The notes: generated by a model from the letters alone, not told the origin. Shown: positions 7,982 to 17,776, numbered from the stretch's first letter. The stretch is 20,034 nucleotides of DNA from Chara braunii (GCA_003427395.1 BFEA01000174.1:2079591-2099624); one strand, 5' to 3'. Numbers and translations are program-made.

Positions 7982-8598
7982 GTTGTTCATCGCTTGTGCG
8001 AGGCCACTGCCTCTATGAGCTCTTTCAGCCCCTCTCTTACAGCCCGTCGGCCGTCCTAAGTGAAGGCAGGCTCGACGAGGCCTTCAGGGCCTTCTTTTGG
8101 CCTCTGCGCAACTAAGGAAATTCAGGCAGTTGCGCAGTGCCAGTTGGTTGAGGAAACCCAGGCCCTGGGCCGCCTGTGTGAATGAATGGAAAGCAGGCCC
8201 TGCGCTGGATATGGGTACTGGGCCACACACATGCCAAAGGCAGTTGGGCACATGCAACTACCGCAGGCCCCATGCCTGCTCTCGATCGTACTGGTCCTCA
8301 GGCTACTGGGGCCTACTGGAAGCTTCCTGGGACTGGACGCAGGCAGGCCACTTCGATATAGCAAAGGGCCTGCCTCCTCATTGGGCATTCGGGAGCTGGC
8401 TGCATGCTGCACAAGCGCTGCTGTGCTATTTGCTGGCTGGCGCCTACGCTCTCACGGGCGAGCAGGGAAAGTGCACGCAGCCATAGCCGAGCTGTGCTGC
8501 TGTAAGCTGGGTGAGGCGCAGGGTGGTCCTTGGGTGCAAGTGGCATCTGTGTGTTGGGGAGCGCGGTTGTGAGTAAGGCGAGAGACATACCGAGAAAA
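7982..8598. other. GC-rich stretch with GGCCT/CAGGCC words, no gene recognised
   Basis: ORFs on both strands overlap in several frames, as GC-rich DNA lacking TA-rich stops produces, and none shows a domain. A perfect 10-bp inverted repeat (CTGCGCAACT 8104-8113 with its complement 8128-8137, loop 14) is present. Confidence 0.5.
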
Positions 8599-8600
8599 GG

Positions 8601-8857
8601 TTAACCGACCCCCCATTTTTCACCTCGATTTATAAGAAAAGCATAAGGTCATCCCAAGCAAACTTCACACCAATCTATAGAGTGCACTTCTTACTAACAT
8701 AGTATAAAAAAAATACCAAAAAAAAAAAATTAAAAACACATAAAACAGCAACTCAAAAGTGCATTTTCAGGCAATTTTGCCAAAAAACTTCATCAAAATT
8801 TCAGGATTTTCAGGATGATTAACAGCACAAATTCTAATAACCCAAATGACACCAAAT
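8601..8857 (+). repeat. Left inverted repeat of the TTAA-bounded element
   Basis: TTAACCGACCCCCCATTTTT begins the repeat. Landmarks shared with the right copy are TTTATAAGAAAA, the 32-bp block at 8663-8694, AATTAAAAACA-ATAAAACAGCAA, GTGCATTT and GCACAAATTCTAA. The inner half is A-rich. Similarity fades near 8857. Confidence 0.88.
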
Positions 8858-11184
8858 GTGTTCCTTCTTGAGAGTCCTCTCATTGTGAGGTGTCGAGTGC
8901 GCTCAACCTTGAGAGTCGGCAATGTTCACGTGAGCATCTGGGAGAAGAAGATGGGCGGAGCTTTCTGAAGGGCCCTGGACGAAGCACTGGGTCACGGTCA
9001 CCATGCCAACCCACCGGGAGTAGAGCACGCATGCTTTGCTGCTTGTCCTTTGTTTGGCTTGCTGCGCTGTTAAATGGGTACTGCAGGGCAGGCCAGCCCT
9101 TAAGGGAGACGAGACCGGGCGTCTTTAAATAAGCACCGGAAGGGGAACCATTGGCTGTGATCGTCGTCCGGCTGCGACATAAAAAAATTCCTGGAGTCAC
9201 TTGGGGGCGGACGTTAAATTGCCTCTGGATCAGCCAATGGTTGTAAGGCTCGCTGCACACGAGGATAATCCAGTGCAAGGCTGGCCAGCTCAGCAGATAC
9301 TCGGGGCACAGGTGTGGGCCGAACACACACCTTTAGACGCGCAACACTCTCCGGATTGCTCAGGAACGCTGACGTCAAGTGATACTCAGGGGACCTAAGG
9401 GAGGGGTAGATTTCAGGTGGTAAGTTCGAGAAAATTCCATGCTGTCCTATCAACACAAATGATTTTATTTTTATGTTTTGATTAGTTAGGTGTACAACCA
9501 TTGACATCTGACAGACAGCATTAGTTAGAACTGTTTCTTGTTCATGATGCTTCTGTTTGCGGACTAGTCAAACTGAAAATAGTTTTATTTGTAGGAATCT
9601 GACTTACCTGTTGACCCGAATGTAAAGTCTCCGAAATGGCACAGAGTTCGGATCTTACCCTCTAGGAAGTGGTTTGGGGTACTCCTGCTCTTCACCCGAG
9701 CACAAAGCTCGGATCTTAGAAGTCGGACTGTCTCCAACGAATCGGCAAAGTACCCCCCGTAGAACGGTCCACTCTAGGTCGATAACAAGGTCGGCTCCCA
9801 AAGCAACAAACCCCCGCCCCAAATGCTTCCTTGAAAGAGAGAGAGCGTCCACCGCAAGTAAATTTTCAGTTATTCCCATCCTCCCTTGCCCAAGGTAACT
9901 CAGTCGAAAAGAGTAAGAGGTGATAAAGAATGAGAACCATTTGGACAGGTATAGGTAGATCAGGTCATTCAGGGTATAGAAATGTTCAATCATTGGAAAA
10001 AGGCTAAGGTCTTTTGACCCTATCTGCTTTATTTCAATCGAATTCATTTTACGGTGCACACAGAATTAACGTTTTTCAAAACAACCAAACCTTTTTGGCA
10101 TGCGAGCAGGTGAGAAGTTCAAAACAAGACAATCATTTTCACCAGCCCTAAGTGGGGATAATCAATTCCCTCTACAAGCATCCTTCTACCTACCTGCACA
10201 CAAAAAAACAACCAGAGCTCCAGAAAATCCAGCAACCCATACTCTCGTCAGATCCCTCTTTCCACATGCATGACGGCACACAATTTACTAACCTTTTCTT
10301 CTTAACGTTCCAAACAAACAGGGCCAAGCAAAATGTGGGTTCACACAAGTGTGAAAAGGAATCCGAGTCGGTCAACAAATCTTGAGTGAAGTGGTGACGA
10401 ACGCCCCTTGGCTCACTCAAGAAAGCCAAGTAAAATAAACTCGTCGCCGAAGAAAACCGCAGTCCCAAGGCAAGTCTTAGATCAACCACTAGTCCCAATC
10501 CGTTCCCGACTCGCAAATCCCACACACGGTAACCCCAAGTGTGAAAACGGCGACCCGCACACGTCGCAAAAAAAAAAAAAGTTCATTGGTCTCACGTCAG
10601 TGCTAACTGGTCCGAACTAGTCCCAGGTGGTCCCGCACTATTCCTTCCAACACCTGATGACAACGCCCGCCAAAACCACTTCTACCAAGCCTTACACAAA
10701 AAAATAAAGCCCGCGAGTGTCGATTCCGCCGGCACCACTCGTCCTACTTGCATGCCTCGCCGATCCCAAAAGATCTCACTGACCAATGCTAATGACCTTG
10801 CTACCGCAGGCACGCACACGCAAAGAAAAACGGTGTGCCGCTCCGCCTTGACAAGCCTGGTCCAAGTGACAGACCATCACTGATACCTCTAGTGTCGCCT
10901 GTTGTACCGCCGCAATAGTCACACTGCAATTTCCCCCTTCATTGATGTTAACGGTGAGCCCCTCGTCGCACCAAAAATATCTAGCACTCTCCCTCCACTT
11001 GGTGCCTGTCTGACGAACCACAATTTCGGCAGCGTAACGCCACAAAAGTGGTTGCCGTTGATGCCGAAAAATTTCGGCAACATTTCCCCTCAAAAGTGGG
11101 AAAACAGCCTGTCGAGGTCCGGCCGCCTGTACCACTGCCATTGAAGTCCTGATGTACCGCCGTTGCCGCTAAAAAACACCGTAT
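8858..11184. other. Interior of the inverted-repeat element, left part, no gene recognised
   Basis: No domain-bearing ORF. I see an inverted pair AACCATTGGCT...AGCCAATGGTT (9146-9162 and 9228-9242), a direct repeat CACARAGYTCGGATCTTA at 9640-9657 and 9701-9718, a minus-strand splice-donor word at 9602-9609, and hairpins at 10340-10355 and 10381-10421. The longest ORF (minus, 9655-10059) has no motif I recognise. Confidence 0.5.
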
Positions 11185-12190
11185 AATTAATAAAATTTTG
11201 GGCCCTGGACAAAACCCAGGCCCAAAACAGCCTCCTGTGATGCCACCTTGGTCCCGCAGAGTCCTCAGTGCCGCTCCACTGGACCAGCACCAGCCAGAGG
11301 GAAGTGGAGTAGAGTGCTCCCTACCCCGGCTATGGCTGCCCTGCTCCTCTCGCGCTCCACTGTTGACCTCCAGCCTCCTCCCACGTTGCCTCTGGCAGCT
11401 CCTCCAGCAGCCCAGCAACACTCAAGTGTGCTTGCTACACACTGGCAGCACGAGTGCTTTCTGTGTGGCAGCTGCCTATTTTATAGTGGTTAAGGAGGGC
11501 TGGACGTCACTCCAGCCCCCATGCAAAATCGCGGGCTCACAGTGAGAGCCCTTGACCTGGCTAAGATCAAAGGCTAATTGTGGCCGCACGACAACCACAA
11601 CCTTAGTGAGGGCTAACTATGGCCGCACGACAGCCACAACCTTACTGAGGCCGCACGACAGCCACAACCTTGTTTTTCTTTTTTTTTTCTTTTCCTCAGC
11701 CATCTCGAAATTTCACGAGATAGCTGAGGTCCTGACAACCCCTTTCATTTTGATGTATCTGGACCCTTTTCCCAGGGCAGATGCACCGGGGAAAAGGCTA
11801 GGCTGTACTCGTAGCTACTTTTAGCCTTTTCCTCCATGCCCCCTCATTTTTCAGGCTCCCTCTAAAAACTGGAGCGTGACAATTGCCTCTGGTAGTTTTC
11901 TGCCAGAGGTAGCACCTCGTGAGGACAAGTGTCCTCACAAGAATAAAGAAAAGAAAACAAAAGTAAAATAAAAATAAGACGAAATCGCACTATACTGCAC
12001 CTGGCCCTTACATGCTGTTGCATGCAACAGCCCCACCTCATTTTCCTATGCCCTCCCCTGAAAACGGGGAGGGCAGTTGTCAGGTTAAGAGGAGTAGGAC
12101 CTCCTCCTAACTCTCACGTTCTCCCTCTCCAGCCTTCTTTCTCTCAGGCGCGTACTGTGAGCCGTGAGATTCAAGATCTCGCGGCCACAG
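11185..12190. other. Cluster of short near-perfect palindromes
   Basis: Perfect or nearly perfect inverted repeats follow one another: 11497-11504/11511-11518, 11533-11551 (bulged), 11696-11707/11716-11727 (one mismatch), 11790-11800/11822-11832, 11886-11892/11903-11909, 11929-11937/11940-11948 (loop AG), 12015-12030 (16-bp palindrome), 12050-12058/12066-12074 and 12084-12094/12101-12111 (one mismatch). Mostly non-overlapping and with unrelated stem sequences. No coding frame explains them. Confidence 0.75.
11572..11671. repeat. 39-bp tandem repeat, 2.6 units
   Basis: Units 11572-11610 and 11611-11649 share GGCTAAYTRTGGCCGCACGA and CCACAACCTTA; a third, 5'-truncated unit (GCCGCACGACAGCCACAACC) ends at 11671, followed by a T-rich tract. 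Confidence 0.9.
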
Positions 12191-12387
12191 TAAGTTGTTC
12201 CAAAAAAGAATTGGGGGCCTTTTTTCTCCCACACGTTCTAAAAGACTGTTCTTTTCCACTGAGAGGCATCAGCCTTGTTTGTTTTCTCCCTTTTTTTTTC
12301 TTTTTCAGGTTGCTCGTTTCAACCTCTTCCCGTTTTCCCCTACTCCCAGCACGCCAACAGCCACGAGACGTGGGAGAGGGGACTTGG

Positions 12388-12719
12388 GAAAAGAAAAACA
12401 ACACAGAAAAGAAAAGAAAAGAAAAGAAAAAAAACAATACTTACCTGAAATGACGAGAAAATGCCCTGGAAACGGGCTGCACATCTCTGGAATCAGACTC
12501 GCTTTCTTCTTCACTTCACATACATGCAAACAGATGTCAATCCATGCTGGCGTGAAAAGAAAAACAACACAGAANAAAAAAGAAAAGAAACGAAAAAAAA
12601 CAATACTTACCTGANATGACGAGAAAATGCCCTGGAAACGGGCTGCACATCTCTGGAATCAGACTCGCTTTCTTCTTCATTTCACATGCATGGAAACAGA
12701 TGTCAATCCACGCTGGCGG
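12388..12719. repeat. 166-bp tandem duplication with undetermined bases
   Basis: Copy 1 is 12388-12553 and copy 2 is 12554-12719. Both start GAAAAGAAAAACAACACAGAA, contain a minus-strand splice-donor word (12439-12446 and 12605-12612) and end near CAATCCAYGCTGGCG. They differ by a handful of substitutions. Two N (12575, 12615) fall in copy 2, so the assembler may have merged or mis-resolved more copies. Confidence 0.93.
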
Positions 12720-13201
12720 TGTGCGCCCACACAAAGCTCAGAGATATTCAAGTTGAGAACACAGTTTGGATAAAAACTCATTCCGAACTGGCTATGGCAT
12801 CTGAATGCTCACACATCCTCTGTCCAACAATGTATTCACACAACCGTTTGCACGCACTCGACTCTGGATCTCCCTGGATATCCCACACACACACACTGAA
12901 CTCTACCTCTAAGCTACATCGGCTATGGCCGCTCTACTACTACTGGCTATGGACGAACTATCTCCCCTCAGCCCACTTCAACCTCGGGCTTCTGCAGACC
13001 ACCTCGCACAAGACGCCTGGGCAGCACTTCCGCATGGCTCTCGCACGAATAAATGAATGGCTGGACCCCTTGATTTGTAATGGGGCATCTGGTTTTCAGG
13101 CCTGAAATTTCTGAAATTAGGGTTTTGGGCTCAAATTTCATGTTTTTTTGGAATTTCAAGTTTTTGCTATATATGCATTTTGATAGGGTTGCTGTATATG
13201 A
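12720..13201 (+). other. Interior of the inverted-repeat element, right part, no gene recognised
   Basis: A plus frame is open 12686-13105 without any motif I recognise. GGCTATGG words recur at 12921-12955. A CTGAAATTTCTGAAATT block at 13101-13141 recurs within the right inverted repeat at about 13243-13292. Confidence 0.4.
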
Positions 13202-13460
13202 AATTTGGGGTTATTTGGAGTTTTAGAATTTGCGCTATTAAGATTTCTGAAATTTCTGAAATTGGTCGAGTTTTTTTTGGGCCAAATTTCATGGAAATGC
13301 ACCTTTGGCTTGCTGTTTTATATGTTTTTAATTGCTTTTTTTAGGGTTCTTTTCTGTGATGGGGTCGTAAGAAGTGCACTCTATAGATTGGTGTGAAGTG
13401 TTGTTAAAATGACTGTCTGGTTTTCTTATAAATGGGCCTGAAAAATGGGTGCTCGGTTAA
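13202..13460 (-). repeat. Right inverted repeat of the TTAA-bounded element
   Basis: The reverse complement starts TTAACCGAGCACCCATTTTT and follows the left repeat base for base with moderate divergence. The 32-bp perfect block is at 13367-13398. T-rich on the plus strand. Just outside is CCTGCTC, against AAAAGG outside the left copy, so the shared flanking duplication is TTAA at most. Confidence 0.88.
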
Positions 13461-13653
13461 CCTGCTCTCCACCGGGCCCATGGTGCACACAGTACCGCAT
13501 GGTACTTGCTGACTGTACAAAGTGAGACTGGGACTGGGTACCGCTGACTAAGCGAAGTTGGACTCACCACTTGCCCACTCGCCTCTGGTCTGCTGTGAAT
13601 AACGTGAGAAAAACTCGAAAGGCCACTTCTGGACCTTCCGGAAGTCTGTGGAC

Positions 13654-13746
13654 TTGGCCTTTCGGGATTGTAGCAGCTACGACCTTGACCTTTTAGGACT
13701 GCAGCAGCTACGACCTTGACCTTTCAGAATTGCTACAGCTACGGCC
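13654..13746. repeat. 31-bp tandem repeat, three units
   Basis: Units 13654-13684, 13685-13715 and 13716-13746 share TTGRCCTTT and GCAGCTACGACC-like halves, with several differences between units. Confidence 0.88.
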
Positions 13747-13944
13747 TCTACACAACTGTGACCCCTAATCGACAGATCTACAGATCGAACCCCTACGGCT
13801 ACACAGACCTACAAGAGGCAACATTCAACTAACGGGTTCAAACACATAGGGGTCGACTCGATACTGTACACGGGTGTGGTAAGGTCTAGGGATCGAGCCC
13901 TGGGATCTGCATCTGCATCTGCCACTGCTAAGGTGAAAACCGTT

Positions 13945-14004
13945 TCATCTCCATGTTCTAGAGGAAAATTCATTCGATTTTGCTCAACTGTCGATGGAAG
14001 TGGC
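13945..14004 (+). repeat. Direct repeat A1 beside microsatellite
   Basis: Shares TTCTAG, the exact word CATTCGATTTTGCTCA and TGATGGAAG-type sequence with 14132-14192. The intervening DNA is the (CT)n(CA)n tract and its GC-rich left shoulder. Confidence 0.75.
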
Positions 14005-14037
14005 GTGAGGCCCGCAGCGCGGTTGGCCTCACGCCCT

Positions 14038-14038
<1 letters not shown>

Positions 14039-14112
<74 letters not shown>

Positions 14113-14117
14113 CACAC
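14039..14117. repeat. (CT)n(CA)n compound microsatellite
   Basis: About 15 CT units followed by about 24 CA units with one CACG interruption. ORFs across it are simple-sequence artefacts. Confidence 0.97.
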
Positions 14118-14131
14118 TTATGTAGTTAGTG

Positions 14132-14192
14132 TATCTCTCCGCATTCTAGGGGTGTATCCATTCGATTTTGCTCATCCTATTGATGGAAGTAC
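14132..14192 (+). repeat. Direct repeat A2 beside microsatellite
   Basis: Partner of 13945-14004; begins ATCTCTCCGCATTCTAGG and shares CCATTCGATTTTGCTCA and TGATGGAAGT. Confidence 0.75.
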
Positions 14193-14612
14193 CATAGTAG
14201 GAAACCCAGCCCGTTCGTCGTGCTCTCAGAAGCTCGAAAAACGAGAAAGGAAAGAAATCTAAAAAAAATCTAAGAGAAATCTGAAAGAAAGAATCTAAAA
14301 AAAACAAATCTCGTAACTAAAAAAAAAAAAAACCCAAAAAAGAACAACTTACCTCAACGAGCAAAACGGCTGCCCGTTTTCAACGGGCGCCTGATGGCTT
14401 CCTTGGGGATTGTAGTCCCCACCACATCCTTGGGTGCCATTTGGCGCTCCGACTTAGTTTAGATTCCTCCTCTTTTTTTTTCTCGGTTTATGCATGTCAT
14501 CGTTACACAGGGGCTATGCAACTACTGGCGTGCGGTTGATTTCGGTCGTTCGATCTTGCAATCGCGCGGTCGAAGTCGACAACGCCTAGTATGTATGCCT
14601 GCTCTGATGAAA

Positions 14613-14699
14613 GGAGCTAGCGCCAGTAAGGCGCATTCAGATTCGATCCCGGTATCCTCTAGGTGAGAGTCCAATGTCGTATCCTACTGGGCTAGCTCC
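14613..14699 (-). pseudogene. tRNA-Glu-like sequence in an 87-bp foldback
   Basis: The minus strand has a pol III A-box match (TAGCCCAGTAGG, 14683-14694) and a B-box match (GGGATCGAATC, 14640-14650) 32 bases apart. Between them, GGACTCTCACC and GAGGATACCGGG resemble the anticodon and variable region of plant tRNA-Glu(CTC). T- and D-stem pairing is poor, so it is not a working tRNA. The start (GGAGCTAGCCCAGTAGG) recurs inverted at 14613-14631 with two single-base insertions, closing a long stem. It may be a tRNA-derived SINE head or a tRNA relic with an inverted copy. Confidence 0.5.
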
Positions 14700-14751
14700 T
14701 GGTATAGTAGGAGCAGCCCTTCTATATGAAGGGCTTTTCCCCAGTAGGCCG

Positions 14752-14850
14752 CCCACCTATGGCTGGGCAGGCTTTGCCTGCCTGCCCACCTATGGCTAGG
14801 CAGGCTTTGCCTACCCGCCTACCTGTGGCTAGGCAGGCTTTGCTTGCCTG
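14752..14850. repeat. 33-bp tandem repeat, three units, each a hairpin
   Basis: Units 14752-14784, 14785-14817 and 14818-14850 contain CCYACCTRTGGCTRGGCAGG then CTTTGCYTRCC. Within the first unit GGCAGGC-TTT-GCCTGCC is a perfect 7-bp stem with a 3-base loop; later units keep part of it. A further perfect hairpin lies just upstream at 14715-14735. Confidence 0.9.
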
Positions 14851-15569
14851 CCCCCCTTTTTCGTGGCCGGCTGCCTATCAATAGCCTGAGCGGCCACCCA
14901 ATCGAGCAGGCCACGACGCCGTTTCTCCCGACCCCTGGTGCGAAAATCGGACTCCGCAGGTCCCAAAATAAAAAAAATAGGCATCCCTTTTCTTCTATGT
15001 TGCGGCCCTATATGTTACGCGGCTGCTCTTTTCAACAACACTAGGCCCTAAATCGCACGGCTGTTACATTGCCGATTACCGCCGTTATTCTCAGACGTCA
15101 CAAGTCCTGGTCATAGGCTAGTCTGAATAAACTTCTGGCAGACGTCAGTCTCATCAAGTCCCTGAATTTAACGAAAAAGTCGGACACCGTCTGGCATTGA
15201 GAAACTCGAGTAGATACCCTTGTAAGGGTTTCTGCTCAGACAACGCGTCCACACACTCCCTATTCTTCCTCGTGACTTTTATCTATTAGTTGTCAAAAGA
15301 AAATTCCAACCGCGACTTGCGTGGCGCACCCAACTTTCAATTGAAATCCCGTTTCTATCACTTGCAAAAAACAGGGCGGATACCCTTGTAAGGGTATTCG
15401 CACCTTGTAAGGGTATTCACACCGACAAGGGAGAGAGGAAGAGACAGGGAGGGAGAGAGAGTGACACCTTCCACTGCTGTTGTTGTTGCCACTCCCCTTC
15501 ACCCCAGCTGCCGCTGCCAACTGTCCTGCCACCCTCCCTCCGCACCCTCAACCGTCCCACATATTGGTG
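14851..15569. other. Non-coding stretch with ACCCTTGTAAGGGT palindromes
   Basis: The word ACCCTTGTAAGGGT occurs at 15216-15229 and 15382-15395, with a shortened copy at 15402-15414. No gene recognised; the remaining ORFs are short and overlapping. Confidence 0.6.
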
Positions 15570-15608
15570 GAGAGAGAGAGAGAGAGAGAGACTCTCTCTC
15601 TCTCTCTT
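15570..15608. repeat. (AG)n(CT)n self-complementary microsatellite
   Basis: About ten AG units run directly into about eight CT units, forming an almost perfect dinucleotide palindrome able to form a hairpin. Confidence 0.95.
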
Positions 15609-15725
15609 TGTAGGTGGGTGGAAAGGAACAATCATGTTGTTCAAACTGCACGATCTTGCCATTTGGACTGTGTGGCTTCAATGATAAGGCCACACGACGC
15701 TCTTCTCCTTTTGCTTGGATGGGAT

Positions 15726-15950
15726 TTCAGGAAGGAGAAGAAAGAGGAGGAAGAAGAAGAAGAAGATAGGTGGGGGAGGCGGGGGAAGAAAAGGAAGATA
15801 GGTGGCGGAGGAGAAAGGCAATGATGACAATGACAAGGACGAAGGCGACAACGACGTCGACGAAGAAGAAGAAGGAAGGAGGGGGAGAAGGAGAGGAAGA
15901 TGGATGAGGAGAAAGATGAGGAGAATGTGGGGAAGAAGAAAGGGGCTGGG
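15726..15950. repeat. Purine-rich (GAA/GGA) tract
   Basis: About 225 bases rich in GAA, GGA and GAC on the plus strand. It gives acidic and basic low-complexity ORFs in one direction and Ser/Pro/Phe-rich ones in the other. I treat none of them as a gene. Confidence 0.85.
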
Positions 15951-16709
15951 CGCTTACCAACGGTGGTGCGCTGTTGGAACGACATGCAGGAAATGACCAG
16001 GGTTGAAGGGGAGGGGTCGACACACTCAATTTGTGAATGAGCATTGAATTGCTCAAATTCGAAGCTCGTTTGAACTCACTGGAGCGCAATTGGCAAACGT
16101 GCTGGTGGGGCCCAGGAACGGGAAGGCCTAATCTGGGTTATCGAGATTAGGCCCTTTGTTTTGCAATATCCACATCCTTGTGCTCCAAGACTTTGCGCAG
16201 CCCTGGCTTGGTGGATGGCCCTGGTACAGCCTGGGCCTCCCGTAGATTTTCAGGTGCACAGGACCCGGACAGCCTTCAGCCGGGTCCATCTAGGGGGATG
16301 CACCTGACCAAAGCTGGCTGGATATCCAACCCTTCCGCCTATGAATTTTGTGTTTTATTTCAGGTTTGCTCTCTGCTTCTAGACCTTTTTGTTTCCCCAC
16401 TGCTATTGGGAAGGGTCTTTTCAAAGGGAAAGAGGCAAGATATCATCTGTCTGACTGTCACCTCTTGCAGATATCCTCACCATGATATGGGGTAAAGGGA
16501 ATTTTGTGTTCGGTCAAGGTATGTTGGTTATTGCTGGTTACTTTTTGAAAGTTCTTTCCCGATGAAGTGGAGAGAAAGTATGGCCCCGTACATGGTGCAG
16601 TGTTTTCATACATTGAATTATGATGCATTGGTCAATTCTTTTTATGTGTATGCAATGAACCCAGTCAATTTGAAAGCTCGTCAAGTCGAAGTACAAGATG
16701 TTTGCGTGC
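15951..16709. other. Non-coding stretch, no gene recognised
   Basis: Short plus-strand ORFs (for example from 16178 and 16562) have no motif I recognise. An acceptor-like TGTTTTATTTCAG lies at 16352-16364. Confidence 0.4.
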
Positions 16710-16798
16710 AAGTCAATGTCTCCAATAATCGTGAATGTGATCCGAAGTACAATTCTCTTAGAATGTGATCCGAAGTCAATGTCTCCAATAATCGTGAA
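16710..16798. repeat. Interleaved perfect direct repeats
   Basis: A 26-bp word starting AAGTCAATGTCTCC occurs at 16710-16735 and 16773-16798. A 16-bp word GAATGTGATCCGAAGT occurs at 16733-16748 and 16761-16776. The order is A-B-spacer-B-A, all on the same strand. Confidence 0.92.
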
Positions 16799-17776
16799 AG
16801 GGACGAAGCTGATAGGAGCGACATAAGACTTAGAGGGTAGAAGAGAGAGTATCCATCAATGTCGTTGAAGATAGCTCTCCCTCATATCCCACTCCTCCTT
16901 TGGGCATCTCCCCTCTATCCACGTCAGTGTACAGTATCGCAAAGATTAGCCTGGCAAAAACCGATCACAACATAGTGCCACGTAGACACAAAGCTCCCAT
17001 GAAGACGTAACAGCAACACACAACGTCGACAACAATAGTCAGGTAAGCTTCCGTCTCTCTCACAACCAATCTCACAGCCCCGATCTCCCTCCTCGTTGAT
17101 ACCCCAATCTGTGTCGAAGACAATGTGGCTAGCGCCATGTCAGTAATCAAGATCCCAGCTGGCGCCAAGAACAGAGAGGCGCCAATGACACATTACATCA
17201 ATCTCGCGTCGTTGTCACACACAATGCTAGCATAGTGCCTGCGTCAAGCCAACGTCTAGCCAGTATCCAGCATCGTTGTGCCAGCGTCGAGCATTAAGTG
17301 CAAGATTGAATGCGGGTCAGCAGGGGCTGAGTCAACTTATAGTTGACTCGAGGTTGACCAGCCTCTGGTCTCTCGAATACGACCGCCCAGATTGACCTAT
17401 GGGCAATGGCTTGGATCTCTTCCAGCTACAGATTCCCACTTGGACTGGATTCTTGGCGGATACCTACAAACAACCAAAGTGTGTGTCTAATCGGTGGCCT
17501 GCGCTGAGTCCGTATTGACTTTGACTCATCAGCCTGAATTCCCAAGCTGCTGTTGACCTTTGACTTTCCACGGTCAGTTGTCGCATGTAAGGCCTCTGAA
17601 GCCCACGTTTAGGTCGTGCGTCGGGTACCCACAGCAACAAGCCTCTTATAAGGCAATTTTTGTAGCTTGGGCGTGGCCTTAGGCCCTTGTTATAGCCCTC
17701 AGACCCAAGTGTTGACATGTGGCTCAAAACTATTGCATATTTTACGTTGAGTTATTGCATTCCATCGGGCCCAATT
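16799..17776. other. Non-coding stretch next to the right gypsy remnant
   Basis: Contains a perfect hairpin GAGTCAACT-TAT-AGTTGACTC (17329-17349) and GACCAG-CCT-CTGGTC (17356-17370). It may include a decayed 3' LTR of the neighbouring element, but I find no polypurine tract or matching LTR copy to prove it. Confidence 0.35.

Larger units (their letters stand above)
8601..13460. mobile_element. TTAA-bounded inverted-repeat element, non-autonomous DNA transposon candidate
   Basis: Two inverted repeats of about 260 bp, colinear end to end, face each other 4.3 kb apart. Each ends outward at TTAA (8601-8604 and 13457-13460), with the first internal bases CCGA on both sides. A 32-bp perfect match sits inside (8663-8694 and 13367-13398). 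TTAA target duplication with terminal CC is the habit of piggyBac, and some Sola elements also use TTAA. No transposase is visible inside, so it would move only with help. Alternatively these are two copies of one repeat in opposite orientation. Confidence 0.5.

Noticed and set aside
9655-10059. 134-codon minus-strand ORF inside the TTAA-bounded element, considered as a transposase piece
   Set aside because: No acidic triad pattern, zinc finger or similarity that I recognise; length fits chance in non-coding DNA.
12686-13105. 139-codon plus-strand ORF
   Set aside because: No motif, start context or splice signals; it runs through repeated DNA and into the zone bordering the right inverted repeat.
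13809-14262. ORFs with Cys-Val or His-Thr repeats
   Set aside because: Translations of the (CT)n(CA)n microsatellite.
15641-16089. Ser/Pro/Phe-rich and Glu/Asp-rich ORFs
   Set aside because: Both come from the purine-rich simple sequence at 15726-15950.
17464-17776. Possible 3' LTR of the right gypsy element starting at minus-strand TGTCAACACTTGGG near 17717
   Set aside because: No polypurine tract precedes it and there is no second LTR in the window to compare, so the boundary would be a guess.
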